DNA of 64,000 nt from Gnetum montanum. Lineage: Eukaryota; Streptophyta; Gnetopsida; Gnetales; Gnetaceae. Under the pieces are notes generated by a model. That model ran no database searches, had not been told where the DNA came from, and saw only the letters and a program-made list of their open reading frames with translations. This document shows positions 13,747-24,170 of this stretch, in pieces. The DNA lies in assembly GCA_015680685.1 (NCBI GenBank), contig MNCI01003306.1, forward strand, positions 924,387 through 988,386, written 5' to 3'. Position 1 is the first letter of the stretch, and each line of letters starts with the position of its first letter. The position numbers and the translations under genes are program-made.

Positions 13747-14322
13747 AGGAATTAAATGTCTAGCCATCAAAGATGAACTGAAGTCTATGCATGTAAAGCT
13801 AAGAACTTATAGCCTTACTGTGACCTAAGGAAGCAATTATTACAACAATTCATAGATGTTGATGTCTAGCACATACCTAGAAATGAAAATGTCATAGCTA
13901 ATGCAATTGCAACATTAGCCCTTAGTGTGATGCCAAATGTGTTTAGCAAGTTACCCACCTTAATCATGGACTATGTTACTCCCATCACACAGAACACTGA
14001 GGATACCTTTGTGATCATCGTTCATACTGCTCCTCCTAAGGAGTGGTATGATGATATCAAACTTTACCTTATGCATGGTGAATCCTCAAAAGGCTTGACT
14101 ACTACTAAGAAGGACATCATACATAAGTAGGTGAAGCAGTATGTCATTATAGTTGATAACACATTATGTCGATAATCTTTTGATGGCATACTCCTAAAGT
14201 GCATAGGTAAAACTGAAGCTAGAATAGTCCTAGAGGAGGTTCATGAGGGAGTTTGTGGAGGGCATATAGAACCTAGAGCCATGGCCACTAATATTAGATG
14301 ATTAGGCTACTATCGGCCCCAT
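13747..14322 (+). repeat. Direct duplication inside pol of element A, copy 1
   Basis: The copy starts at AGGAATTAAATG and ends at CTATCGGCCCCAT. It covers the end of the second RNase H and the linker into the integrase. It is nearly identical to 14415-14988, so the duplication is much younger than the element's stops, which both copies share. A ~90-base segment of unrelated sequence (14323-14414) separates the copies. Confidence 0.85.
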
Positions 14323-14414
14323 AGGTACATGGGAATCCAAAATAATAGGCAAAGGATTGGATCTCACTAGATGGAAATGTTACGATGGCAATAGCACTAG
14401 CCCCATGGGTGGTT

Positions 14415-14988
14415 AGGAATTAAATGCCTAGCCATCAAAGATGAACTAAAGTCTATGCATGAAAAGCTAAGCACTTACAGCCTTATTGTGACCTAGGGAA
14501 GAAATTATTACAACAATTCATAGATTTTGATGTCTAGAACATACCTAGAAATGAAAATTCCATAGCTAATGAAATTGCAACATTAGCCCTTAGTGTGATG
14601 CCAAATGTGTTTAGCAAGTTACCCACCTTAATCATGGACTATGTTACTCCCATCACACAGAACACTGAGGATACCTTTGTGATCATCGTTCATAATTCTC
14701 CTAAGGAGTTGTATGATGATATCAAGCTTTACCTTATGCATGGTGAATCCTCACAAGGCTTGACTACTACTAAGAAGGACATAATACATAAGTAGGTGAA
14801 GCAATATGTCATTGTAGTTGATAACACATTATGTCGATAATCTTATGATGGCATACTCCTAAAGTGCTTAGGTAAAAATGAAGCTAGAATAGTCCTAGAG
14901 GAGGTTCATGAGGGTGTTTGTGGAGGGCATATAGAACCTAGAGCCATGGCCACTAATATTAGATGATTAGGCTACTATCGGCCCCATA
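14415..14988 (+). repeat. Direct duplication inside pol of element A, copy 2
   Basis: This is the second copy of 13747-14322. The 66-67 residue open stretch in each (starting MMPNVFSKLPT) differs at only a few positions, including one codon deletion in this copy. Confidence 0.85.
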
Positions 14989-15879
14989 TGGAAAATGACT
15001 ACCTACAAAAGGTTAAGAAATGTAACACATACCAACAATATAGAAACCTGATACATGTATCATCAACTAAGTTACATACAACCTAGATAACATGGTCATT
15101 TCAAAAATGGGGGTTGGATATCATTAGATCTATAATTCCTAAGTCCTCTGTAAGACATAGCTTCTTCATCACCGCAACTGAATATTTTACCAAGTGGGTT
15201 GAGATGCATACCCATGACCATAGTTACAAATAATAGACTTCAATTTAGTAGCCAAGAAACCAAGGATTTCTGTCACAACCAGAGCATTAAGTAATCTTTC
15301 TTGTCACCTTACTACCCTCAAGCCAATGGACAAGTAGAAGCAAGCAACAAGGCCACCATCAACTTGCTCAAGAAGATGCTCAACAATAGCAAATGCAAGT
15401 GGCATGAGCATCTTGTTCATACACTATGGTCATATAGAACAACCTATTGCACAACAACTATCTTGAACCCTTATAGCCTTGTTTATGATTCTAAAATTAT
15501 TTTACCTCTTGAATTACAGGTGCCATCACTCCGAGTAGCCTTGAATAACTTCTTTAATGATAAGCAGAATAAGGAGTTACAAATGGTAGCCCTAGATTCA
15601 ATGGAGGAGCAGCATATGCAAGTGCTTGCTCACATCAAGCACTATCAAGAGAAGCAAAAGTGAAAACATCACCATAACTTGACCATGTGCAAGATCAAGG
15701 TGGAGGACCTAGTCCTCAAGGTCATCCATGAGCATGCAGACAAATTCTTAGCTAACTGGGAAGGGCCCTTCCTTGTCACCAAATCCTATAGGAACAGAGC
15801 ATTCAAAATAGCTAACATGAATGAAAATGAACTAGCCAATCTAGTCAATCATTCCTATCTAAAGTCACACTACATGTAG

Positions 15880-16131
15880 TCGATAGATCATGGATAAGCG
15901 AGCTTACTTTCAAATAGTCTACTACAACCTCAAACTAGTAACACAACTTGCTAGGGCCTTAAACTGGTACCATGGGCTACCACAACCTTAAACTTGCAAC
16001 CTTGGTGGCCTAGATAACCTAATTCTCATATGACCTATATGCATTGTAGCATTATAATATGTAGTGGTGTCTTGTATTCTTTGTCAATTCTTCTCGAGTC
16101 AATCCTCTAGGCATCAACAAAGTGAGACCAT
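15880..16131 (+). other. Short 3' untranslated region and polypurine tract of element A
   Basis: Three CTTAAACTGG-type motifs lie at about 15930-16005. The phrase GGCATCAACAAAGTGAGACC (16110-16129) before the LTR corresponds to the ATCAACAAAGAGGGG tract of elements C and D. The left arm of the hairpin seen in those elements is degraded here (tctttgtcaattcttc). Confidence 0.6.
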
Positions 16132-17491
16132 TGAAACAACACAAAAATTTGCATATTATAGCCAATCTTCATCATTTAGCTTTCACCCCATGAAACATGA
16201 GACAAAGCTTCATTGTAAATGCAANAGGCTATACATTTTTCTACGTTGGAAATACATGCAAGGGTAGATCTCACCTACCCTAAATGTGGAAGGGTGGGGG
16301 TTTTGGAAACTTTCCTCCTTAAAAATGGAGATGACATTCATAGCCTAGAAACCTTTCCCCTTAGTGTGGAAGTTTCCCCCCAACATGGAATCTTCATCCT
16401 TGGCATGAAAAATTACATTGCCCAGTGTGAAAGCCACAAAAGCCAAAATTCATCACTTCATGCACTTCAACATTGACCAACCACTTTAGCAAGCATAGTG
16501 AAGAGCTCAGTGTAGGAGATTCATCTCCAATGTAGAAGGTGTGCCCTAGTTACTATTTATAATAAATGGAATGGCCATGGGTGGAAGCACTTACTATGTA
16601 TGGTAACCCCCCAAATTTGGACATCCATCTCACCTAAATTTGACAGCCAATTTGTAGCCATCTTTGTAACCAAATCATGGCCATTTTGTAGCCCCATTCA
16701 TGGCCCAAAAAGCATATAAAAATCAACCTCCAACACCATTTACAAGTTTAGCAATTTTTTTCAAGATTTTGAAATTTCGAGTAAGTTCAGTGTTATCAAG
16801 CAATTTTTGGCATACACACAAAATTATTCATAATTCCACACTTGGAGCATTCTAAGGCACTCAAGAGCTCTTTCAAGTTTCCATACTTGCATTCTCTTGA
16901 ACCCCAGTGTGGAAGACTTATAGCCTTGAGATTTGTGGATTTTGGTTGTTAACACTGCACTTCTGGGATTTCCAAACCCCAGCGTGGAGTAATCTTGCAT
17001 CTAGATTTTCCACTTTTCTCACCCCCGGTAGTGACCCAACTAGCATATCTAAGGTTGCAGTAGTTTATGCAGGTTTGATAGCATCAAAAATGGCTTAGTA
17101 CTTAAATCATGGAGCAGATCCCATTGACTTCAATGGGCTGAACTCCTACACTAGTGGACCCCCTTTGATACCCACTCAGGCACCATTTATACACATTTCT
17201 TGAAACTTATTCTTTATTTTCATTGTCAATAAAGTTTTAAGTTTTGGGTTTGGTATATGAAATATATTTATTTATCATCTGTGCATTATTTTAAATCTAC
17301 TATCAATTTTGCATTTTGTTTCCTTTTATTTCCATGTTTTGCATTTCATAAGTCCCTAGTTGATTTTCCAGACTAGCAAGGATACCTCAAATCCCATTTT
17401 TTCTCATGAAGGCCCTAGGGATTCGAGGTTCAGGAACTATTACACCAAGGATCCTTGGTTTTTCCAACAACCAAAGTTTTCAGTCACAACA
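16132..17491 (+). repeat. 3' LTR of element A
   Basis: The LTR begins TGAAACAACACAAAAATT right after the polypurine tract, like TGAAACACCAC in the other elements. It ends near CAACCAAAGTTTTCAGTCACAACA, matching the LTR ends of B and D (CAACATTTTCAGTCATTACA in D). A TATA-like TATAAAAA lies at 16715-16722. The end is uncertain by about 3 bases. There is one unknown base at 16225. Confidence 0.75.
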
Positions 17492-19938
17492 ATCCTAATT
17501 TTGAGTACTTCTTAAGAACAAAAAGATTTCCTTGGTAAACTAGTAGAACTCACCCTCGGTCTATTTGTATTCTACTAAGACATATCATTTCTTGAAGACC
17601 ATAAGAAACTTATTACAAGAAACATCAATCTTCTTCTAGTCCTTTACTTTCTTTTCAGTCTTTCACCATTGTCCTACTAAATCTTTCAATTCATACCTTG
17701 TTGCTTGTCTGGTCTATTGTGCAGCCATGTATCCCATTAATTTGAGCACATTCTTTTCTTTGTTAATATACTCAATGACTATTGTTAGGTCCTTAAAACC
17801 AATAAAGGAGGATGGCCCAAGCTTACAAAACTATTCCATAAGCTTCCTACTAATCAACTATCTATTACCCCTTGCTTCACTTTTCATAGTAGAGGAAGTC
17901 ACTAGAGTTTTCTTTATTTATTATTTTAGAAAATTCAACAAGTACTTGTTAATATCTTCATGGTTGGCACCTATACTTATTGCTAGAGCCAAAATACGAG
18001 GACCTTGAATGTGCATATTAACACTTGTAGTATCATTTAAAATCTGTAATGGATTCATATTCAAACCCCTATGTGTAGGATTCTTATGCATCCTATCACC
18101 TACTATCTCCACACTATAAATCATAAGTCATTTGGCATTAATGGAAACCTACTATCTAATACCAACTTATAACACTCTTGTAACCAAGCTAGGCTAGAGA
18201 GATATTATGTAAGGAATTGACGTTAAATGGTGGGTTACACATGAAATATGAGTAGTGAAACCATGTAATATACACACAAAATTTCATACATGATAATAAA
18301 TAATTAAACATGCAATAAATATAAATACTAAAAAAATAAAATCTCTAATCTATCTCATAACATCACTAAAGAATAATCAAGAGCATAATTAGAAATCCCA
18401 TATATCATCCATAAGGTCAAAAATGTATATTATCCAATACAAAGGGAACAATGTCATAAAAACCTATCAATTTAACATGCATAGAACTCCATCCATCAGG
18501 CCTATCCCATATATGTCAATGAGCTATCTTATGTAGCATCATCACCTAGATGGAAATAAGAAATCAATATACATTGAGTAGAATCTTTTAATACCTTAAC
18601 CATTCAACTTGTAGGTAAGAACCATGGAATAAGAGTCTTGAACATGGATAAGAGACTTGCACACCACATTGATATGCAAGTGTATACATATGTTGTAATG
18701 CCTTGCGTTCTTGATCTCTTAGTCTATCTTTAACTTTCATTAATCTTTGGTTATCTTATGTTTTGTAGAGGATTTGATCTCATTATTGTGTGTTCCATTA
18801 TATTTGTAAAACCTTTTAAATTATCTTTTAATTAACTTGCCTTGTATTATTATGGTCTTTCTTTTTGAAAATATTCCTCTTTTGAATTTTCATTTTTGTA
18901 TCAATTAGCATATTTTGTTAATATTGTTTTATTGAGCTTTTGGATTTGGACATTACTAATTTCTTATGTTTTTTTTTTTTTTGTGCTAAGAATAGGTTGA
19001 TGGAAGGTGGTACATGCTATGAATAGGAAGATGAGAATTTTGGAAAATATCATACTTACTTGCATAAAGATTTCTTCTATTTCCTTTCCTATGTGAACTG
19101 GGTCTTTTCTATTATTTATCAAACTCTTGTTTGAACTTTTATATTTATCATGGATTTGATCCAAAAGATAATTCATTATAACTCATTATTGCTATATTGT
19201 CTACAAATATGTGATCTTGTATTTAACTGAGTTTTATCTCTCACACAACAATTGCATTTACTCATTGATTATTTCTTCCTTTCTTATGGTGATCTAATCT
19301 CTTGGCATTCAACTTCATGTGTTGCAAATGAACTTTATTGTCATTCAACTTCTAAAGGTAGAGTAAATAGTCTAGGCTTTATTTTTCTATACCTTTTCAA
19401 CGATCTAATTATTGTTTCATTATTACCAACTTTTTCATCCTTTTTTTCAAAGTTTTTAATGAATCTTACCTTTTTGTTAATCTCTTGCAACCATTTCAAC
19501 CTTTTTTCCAATTGAATGATATGTCTTGAAGGTTAAGGAACCATCCTTACCAAAGTAGTGAGAGTTGCAAAAAGATGTCTTTATGGCTGAGAAGATGTCT
19601 ACCAGGTAGGATAAGACATCTATTTATGTGTATGGTTTCTCCATGAATAATGGTACCTTTGGCATCCCTAGGATGATCTTGTAGTCTTACTAGAGACATC
19701 AATCCTATACTATATACGTAATGCAGTAGACATCTACTTCTAAGCCAAGACGTCTATCTTGCCAAGGCTATTAGGAAAGCCATTCAAACTGAAGTTCAAG
19801 GCCTCATTATGTGCTTAAATAGGATCCCTTTGACCCTGTAACACCTTCAACTCATCAAAACACATCCAAATACAACCAAAATCAGGTAAAATATACCATT
19901 TTGTTGTCAACTTGTGGCTACTATTTTCTTGTCTATTT
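17492..19938. other. AT-rich flanking DNA, possible old minus-strand retroelement fragment
   Basis: No gene was recognised. On the minus strand, TTGGTATTAGATAG (18165-18152) resembles a tRNA-Met primer site and directly follows an LTR-end-like AAGAGTGTTATAAG. Just downstream on that strand is a 67-codon open stretch (18124-17921) of unknown type. This may be the 5' end of another decayed element. The remainder to 19530 is low-complexity AT-rich sequence. Confidence 0.35.
19574..19755. promoter_or_regulatory. Cluster of six AGAYRTCT-type motifs
   Basis: AGATGTCT occurs near 19573 and 19593, AGACATCT near 19614 and 19728, AGACATCA near 19693 and AGACGTCT at 19748. All lie about 220-400 bases upstream of the viral TATA box. 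The ACGT-core form is a bZIP-like site. This stretch has no obvious match upstream of the 3' viral repeat, so it may be host or viral DNA. Confidence 0.4.
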
Positions 19939-20155
19939 CACCCTGCACTAGAAGAGTCGAGAAGCCTTGTCTTCTCCTATAAATAAAGTATTGTGTGATC
20001 ATTAGAGGCATCTAAAGAAGATAGATCAAAAGTAACGCTCCTTTCTCCTTCTAAGCATTCCTTCTTTGAAGCATTCATGAGGCTTTCTATTGTAATTTCT
20101 CCTATTTTGAGTAATAAAAGAAGTGTTCTTTCTGCTCATATTTAAGTTTTCTAAG
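19939..20155 (+). repeat. 5' terminal redundancy of the viral insert, with TATA box and polyA signal
   Basis: The sequence matches 50829-51043 over its length (shared phrases: GCCTTGTCTTCTC, CTTCTAAGCATTCCTTCTTT, CTCCTATTTTGAGTAATAAA). TATAAATA is at 19978-19985 and AATAAA near 20114. A promoter and polyA signal in one repeat is the layout expected for the pregenomic RNA of a caulimovirid. Confidence 0.8.
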
Positions 20156-20198
20156 TAACGTAAGGAAGAGAGTAAACATTTTTTATCCAAGTAGAGAG

Positions 20199-20210
20199 TG
20201 GTATCAGAGC
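20199..20210 (+). other. Primer binding site, initiator tRNA-Met
   Basis: TGGTATCAGAGC is an exact match to the site complementary to the 3' end of initiator tRNA-Met used by caulimovirids. It sits about 220 bases after the TATA box. Confidence 0.85.
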
Positions 20211-20327
20211 CAAGTTACTCATAGATTTTCCATCCCTTTATGTGATTTTGTTGATCACTGAGGCATTAGGGAAGTAAGACACACAGTAAGGTTGAAGGAT
20301 TGGTGAAGTAAGATGTGTATCTGAAGC

Positions 20328-21326
20328 ATGGCAACAACTACATCCTCACCAACCACAATGGCATCGTCATCTTGCAACATCTCAAGTTCCTCTTCCTCTT
20401 GCTCTTATGTTACTCATTTATCTTACTACTGTAGCAATAAACAAGGCATCAATCTTCCACCCCTTCCTACTCAACAAGACATTTTTCTGCTTAGTAGCAT
20501 CAATTTTTCTAAAAGCTTTAGTAGTATGCACCTCTCTAAATGTGATTTAGAGATTACTAGCTCTAGTCTACATCCAATTGTCCTAATCTTTTTCTCCCTG
20601 GAGGAGGTAGAGGAATGGATTAGATATGGGTATAATTACATCCATATTACCTAGATTGATATCCATATTTATCCTCATTTTAAGTATCATCTAAAAAACC
20701 CATACTAGATAGCCCTAATAGATTGACACTTCAAGAACTTTGAAGATGCAATAATCACACAAGCCACAGGTCAACTAGAAAAAGATGTGTTAGTAGTAAC
20801 CCTACCCAACTTTACTCTCTATCTACATGACCCTAATTTATATAACAGTATAATGTTAATTACTTATATTCCCTTAGATATGGTTCAAGATAGTGTTTAT
20901 GCTACCATAGGTACTAGGTTAATTTTTAAGGTATTTGAAACCATGAGTATTAAAACTTTAATTCCCTTTGGACAACAAGCCCTACAAGTAGGCTTGACAA
21001 ATATCAAATATGATGTTCAAATAAATAATGAAGATTTTCCCATACATAAGATGTATCCAGATCTAGATAATGTACAAGAAGAATTTTATGGTTATATAAG
21101 GCCTAGGAAATCAAAATATAATAAACTTAGATATCAGGTCTAGTTGGCAATCCCCAAGTTTACAAAGTATGACCCTCTCTATGAAGAGCATTACAAAAGA
21201 AAACCTAAGCTGAAGAAAATCCTTCCCCTTGTAAAAAAATCCACTAGATCTCATCCCAAGAACATCTACTACCTCTATTCGAATCCTAGTAGAAGACGAA
21301 GAATTAAACATAAAAAAGAAAATTAA
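20328..21326 (+). pseudogene. N-terminal region of the viral polyprotein (movement-protein-like, tentative)
   Basis: An ATG at 20328 opens a Ser/Thr-rich stretch, followed by 20780-21140 with LPNFTLYLHDPNLYNS and a GLTNIKYDVQINNED block, then a basic segment to 21326. Several in-frame stops and at least one frame change are present. Position and the mid-domain pattern suggest the movement-protein region, but I could not match diagnostic residues. Element B is inserted right after a lysine-rich tail; viral coding resumes at 41407. Confidence 0.5.
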
Positions 21327-21327
21327 G

Positions 21328-23628
21328 TGAAACACCATCAATTTTGGGACTTTCATGATTCATCACAATCCCAAAATTTGGACAAGGATCTCTGCAAGCT
21401 CGGTGTCATGCTAGACCGTGTAGACAACATGGCACCTTGGAAGTCCTAACACCTACGAAGCCACTTCTGGGCCTACCTACCACCCTTTGTAGAATAGTTG
21501 ACACAGCACCCAGTCATGAGGCCAGTTTGCATGAATGAAGCACTAACAATGGATCATATAGTTTGGCAAGTTTTCTAACTGTGGGACCTGCTACGCTGCA
21601 TAGCATAGCAGGCCACATGGTAACTGAAACCTTCTAAAGTGTCGAATCAAGTGTCAAAGATGTAGTTGGCAATGATTTATTCCTCAAGGATATCTACCCT
21701 ACTTCATCCTTGGAATATGATTAGCGTAACATGGAAAAAAATATGTCAAATGTTGCAAAATGCATCCCATTTTGGGCACCATGCTATGCTACACTACACA
21801 GCGTAGCACAATGCCAATCGTAACACAATCTTTCTTGAAGTTGTGTTGATAGAGAAAATGCACTTGACCATTCTTCAATCCTTAAGGATGCTTGCCTTAC
21901 TCTACCCTTGAAGTGTGATTGATGTGACGTAGGTAAATTTTGCAAAAGCCACCCCAACTTGGGTGCTACGCTGCACAGCGTAGCAGGATGCCAGCACTAA
22001 GAAAGTATTCTCTCATATTGCTTTGACAAAAGAACTACATTTAGCCATGCAATAACCTCTAGGACTAGGTCTGATCAAAGTCCCACTCCACCTTCAGAGT
22101 CTGATCAAAGTCTCTTAACAAAGCATTGCAAATTAAGCTCAAATTCATGTTAGACTAGGTGCTACGTTGTGCAACGTTGCATAGCGTAGCACAGCGTAGT
22201 GGAGACATTGAGGTTAAAAGTGTCCCAAGGATGAAACCAAGAAGTCTCAGGCTCCTTTAGCATGAAAAGTGTAAAGGATGGTTCCTAAAATAGCTTTCCT
22301 TCCTAGCCCTCGAAGCAGGATTTTCAGTTTTTAGGCAAGATTTGTCTCAAAGGTGGCCTCAAACAGCATAGATAGTATAACACTTGAAAAGAAGTCTCAA
22401 GACATCTCCAGAAGCTCCAAGACTTGTCGTCAGTAGTCATTTTTGCCCCAGCATCTTCTTGATAGTCGAGATCAATAGTTTGCCTTGCTTGTTGCATCCT
22501 TTGTCGAGTCCCGAAATTGTCTCTACACTTGACCCTACTCATAAGAGAGGGGAAGACGTAGTCCCGAAGTGTAAGCTTCACTTTACATTTGTCATAAGCA
22601 TTTTTTGTAAAAATATGGCATTCCCTTGGGTACATGTAGTTTGAATGATATGATCATAGCTAGGCAGGTTTAACTTGTAGCCTTTTTTCATTCAGCATAG
22701 CACATCAATGTAGCACCACACATTAGCATAGCACATCCACGTTGGTGCTCTATGGGACCTAGGACACATGATATCCAAGCCATATATCTCTCCTGCTCTT
22801 GGTTCTATAAATACCCCAGCAAACAACATTCTAGTTGTTAGCTTTTAGCAGTTGGATTTTGGTAGTTGGCTTCTCGTAGTAAGCTTCAACGAAGAGATTG
22901 GCAAACAAAAGGTTGATAATAGCAAATCCCAACAGTAGCACTTCCAGATCTCTCTTCAACCCAGCGTAGCAGCTCTTAGCCCAATAAGCACCGGCTCATT
23001 AGTTCCTGTCAGCACCACATCTGCAGAAGTCTAGGAGCTATGATCATATCATTCCATTGCTAGCTGTACATGTCCAGTACTGCATACCAGTTGTACACAT
23101 TCATCATCCAAACAAAGATCAGATCCCCTAATTTTGGGGTGATGCATTCCCTCACCTAAACTCTCATTCTATTTTTGCTATAACATATATGTTGCATCAT
23201 TGTGTAATTGTTCATGCTTATTTTCCTGGTTACATACTTTGATGTGTTTCTATTGTTGTGCACCCCATGTTTTCTTTTAATTCAACCTCAACATGTTACA
23301 TTTTAAAATTACTATTTTCATATGGTTATTGTACATCATGTAAGTCCTTGACTGATCGACTAGACCTTTCAGGGCATCCCATTTCCATTTTCTCTAGCAT
23401 GGTTATGCATCTCACGTTTTCTTTTAATTCAACCTTAGCATGTTACACTTTAAAATTACTATTTGCATACGGTTATTGTACACCACGTAAGTCCCTGACT
23501 GATCGACCAAACCATTCAGGGCATCCCATTTCCATTTTCTCTAACATGGCCCTCACACAGATCTAGGGTTAGGTTGTACACCCAATAACCTCTCAGTCTT
23601 CCAGCCACTAACATTTTTAGATGTCACA
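21328..23628 (+). repeat. 5' LTR of element B
   Basis: The LTR begins TGAAACACCATCAATTTTGG and ends CATTTTTAGATGTCACA. TATAAATA lies at 22806-22813. The U3 part has many copies of a hairpin-like word such as GCTACGCTGCACAGCGTAGC (21964-21983). Open stretches inside it are not genes. Confidence 0.92.
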
Positions 23629-23653
23629 GTTTTTGGTGCTAGAATGAGGGCCT
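23629..23653 (+). other. Primer binding site region of element B
   Basis: GTTTTTGGTGCTAGAATGAG follows the LTR directly. Element D has TTTTTGGTGCAAAAAGAGG and element C (minus strand) TTTTTGGCTCTAGAAGTAGG at the same place. TGG marks complementarity to a tRNA CCA end; the tRNA was not identified. Confidence 0.65.
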
Positions 23654-24170
23654 GAACCTCCATGTATTTTTCATGTGTTACGGGTGATCCTGCATGCTAT
23701 CTGTACGCCATTACCAGTAGCCTGCTGGAGTAGACATGACACCCCTGTGGTTGTCTATGCACTGGGTGGTGCAAATTGGTCACCACGATGGTTCCTCTGG
23801 AACCCTATAGGACAAACTAATGTGTTACACTACCTGTTTATTGTGTTATGCTGTCTACATTCTATATAGCGTAGTGACCCTATCAGTGTAGTAGTTCCTA
23901 AACTATATACTGTGTTATGCTACCTATCTACTGCATTACGTTGCCTATGTTCTCTGTAGTGTAGTGCCCTGTTGATGTAGCTATTTCTCTCAGCGTAGGA
24001 AGAGTAACAGTGAAGAAAACTAGCTTTTCAACATTTTCAGATGCTCCCAGTTTCAGTCTATTCTCTCTGTGGCTTTAGACCTTAACCGTTTAATGTAAAA
24101 CATACTATTTTTAACTGTTTCTTACACATATCTCTCCCTTTTTTCTTTGCACCTTTTTCATATTGGAAAA

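Larger units (their letters stand above)
12371..15879 (+). pseudogene. pol of element A: RT, RNase H, remnant second RNase H, integrase
   Basis: RT spans about 12660-13400, with VVVPKKN, DLNKATIKDDFPLPSID, LLSFMDGFLGYNQI and the active-site block YIDD (near 13149). RNase H follows at about 13500-13700. At ~13745 the sequence jumps into the C-terminal half of the second RNase H (HIPRNENVIANAIATLA near 13870); about 480 bases present in element B are missing. Bases 13747-14322 are then repeated at 14415-14988. The integrase zinc domain is degraded (CNTYQQ, with Y for the second Cys). In the core the usual catalytic residues read TEYFTKW (E for D), VTNN (N for D) and ANGQVEASNK (E kept). The C-terminal part keeps WEGPFLV. 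Many stops and frame changes rule out function. Confidence 0.85.
1..17491 (+). mobile_element. Element A: Tat-lineage Ty3/gypsy LTR retrotransposon, left end outside the window
   Basis: The order seen is gag, protease, a ~10 kb spacer, RT/RNase H, a second RNase H remnant, integrase, a polypurine tract and a 3' LTR. The RT fingers and palm, the gag Zn-like motif and the second RNase H remnant match the Tat group of Ty3/gypsy elements. The 5' LTR lies before base 1, so total length and target duplication cannot be checked. The copy is dead: all reading frames carry stops, part of pol is deleted and part is duplicated. The spacer carries an antisense gene homologous to one in element B at 21328-41401. 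Family assignment is from motifs read by eye. Confidence 0.85.

Noticed and set aside
17727-18008. 93-codon plus-strand open stretch with hydrophobic segments
   Set aside because: AT-rich region, no recognisable family, and opposite to a candidate minus-strand element.
22324-22644. Open stretches on both strands inside the 5' LTR of B, and similar ones at 40332-40802
   Set aside because: They lie in LTR sequence; frames are not kept between the two LTRs.
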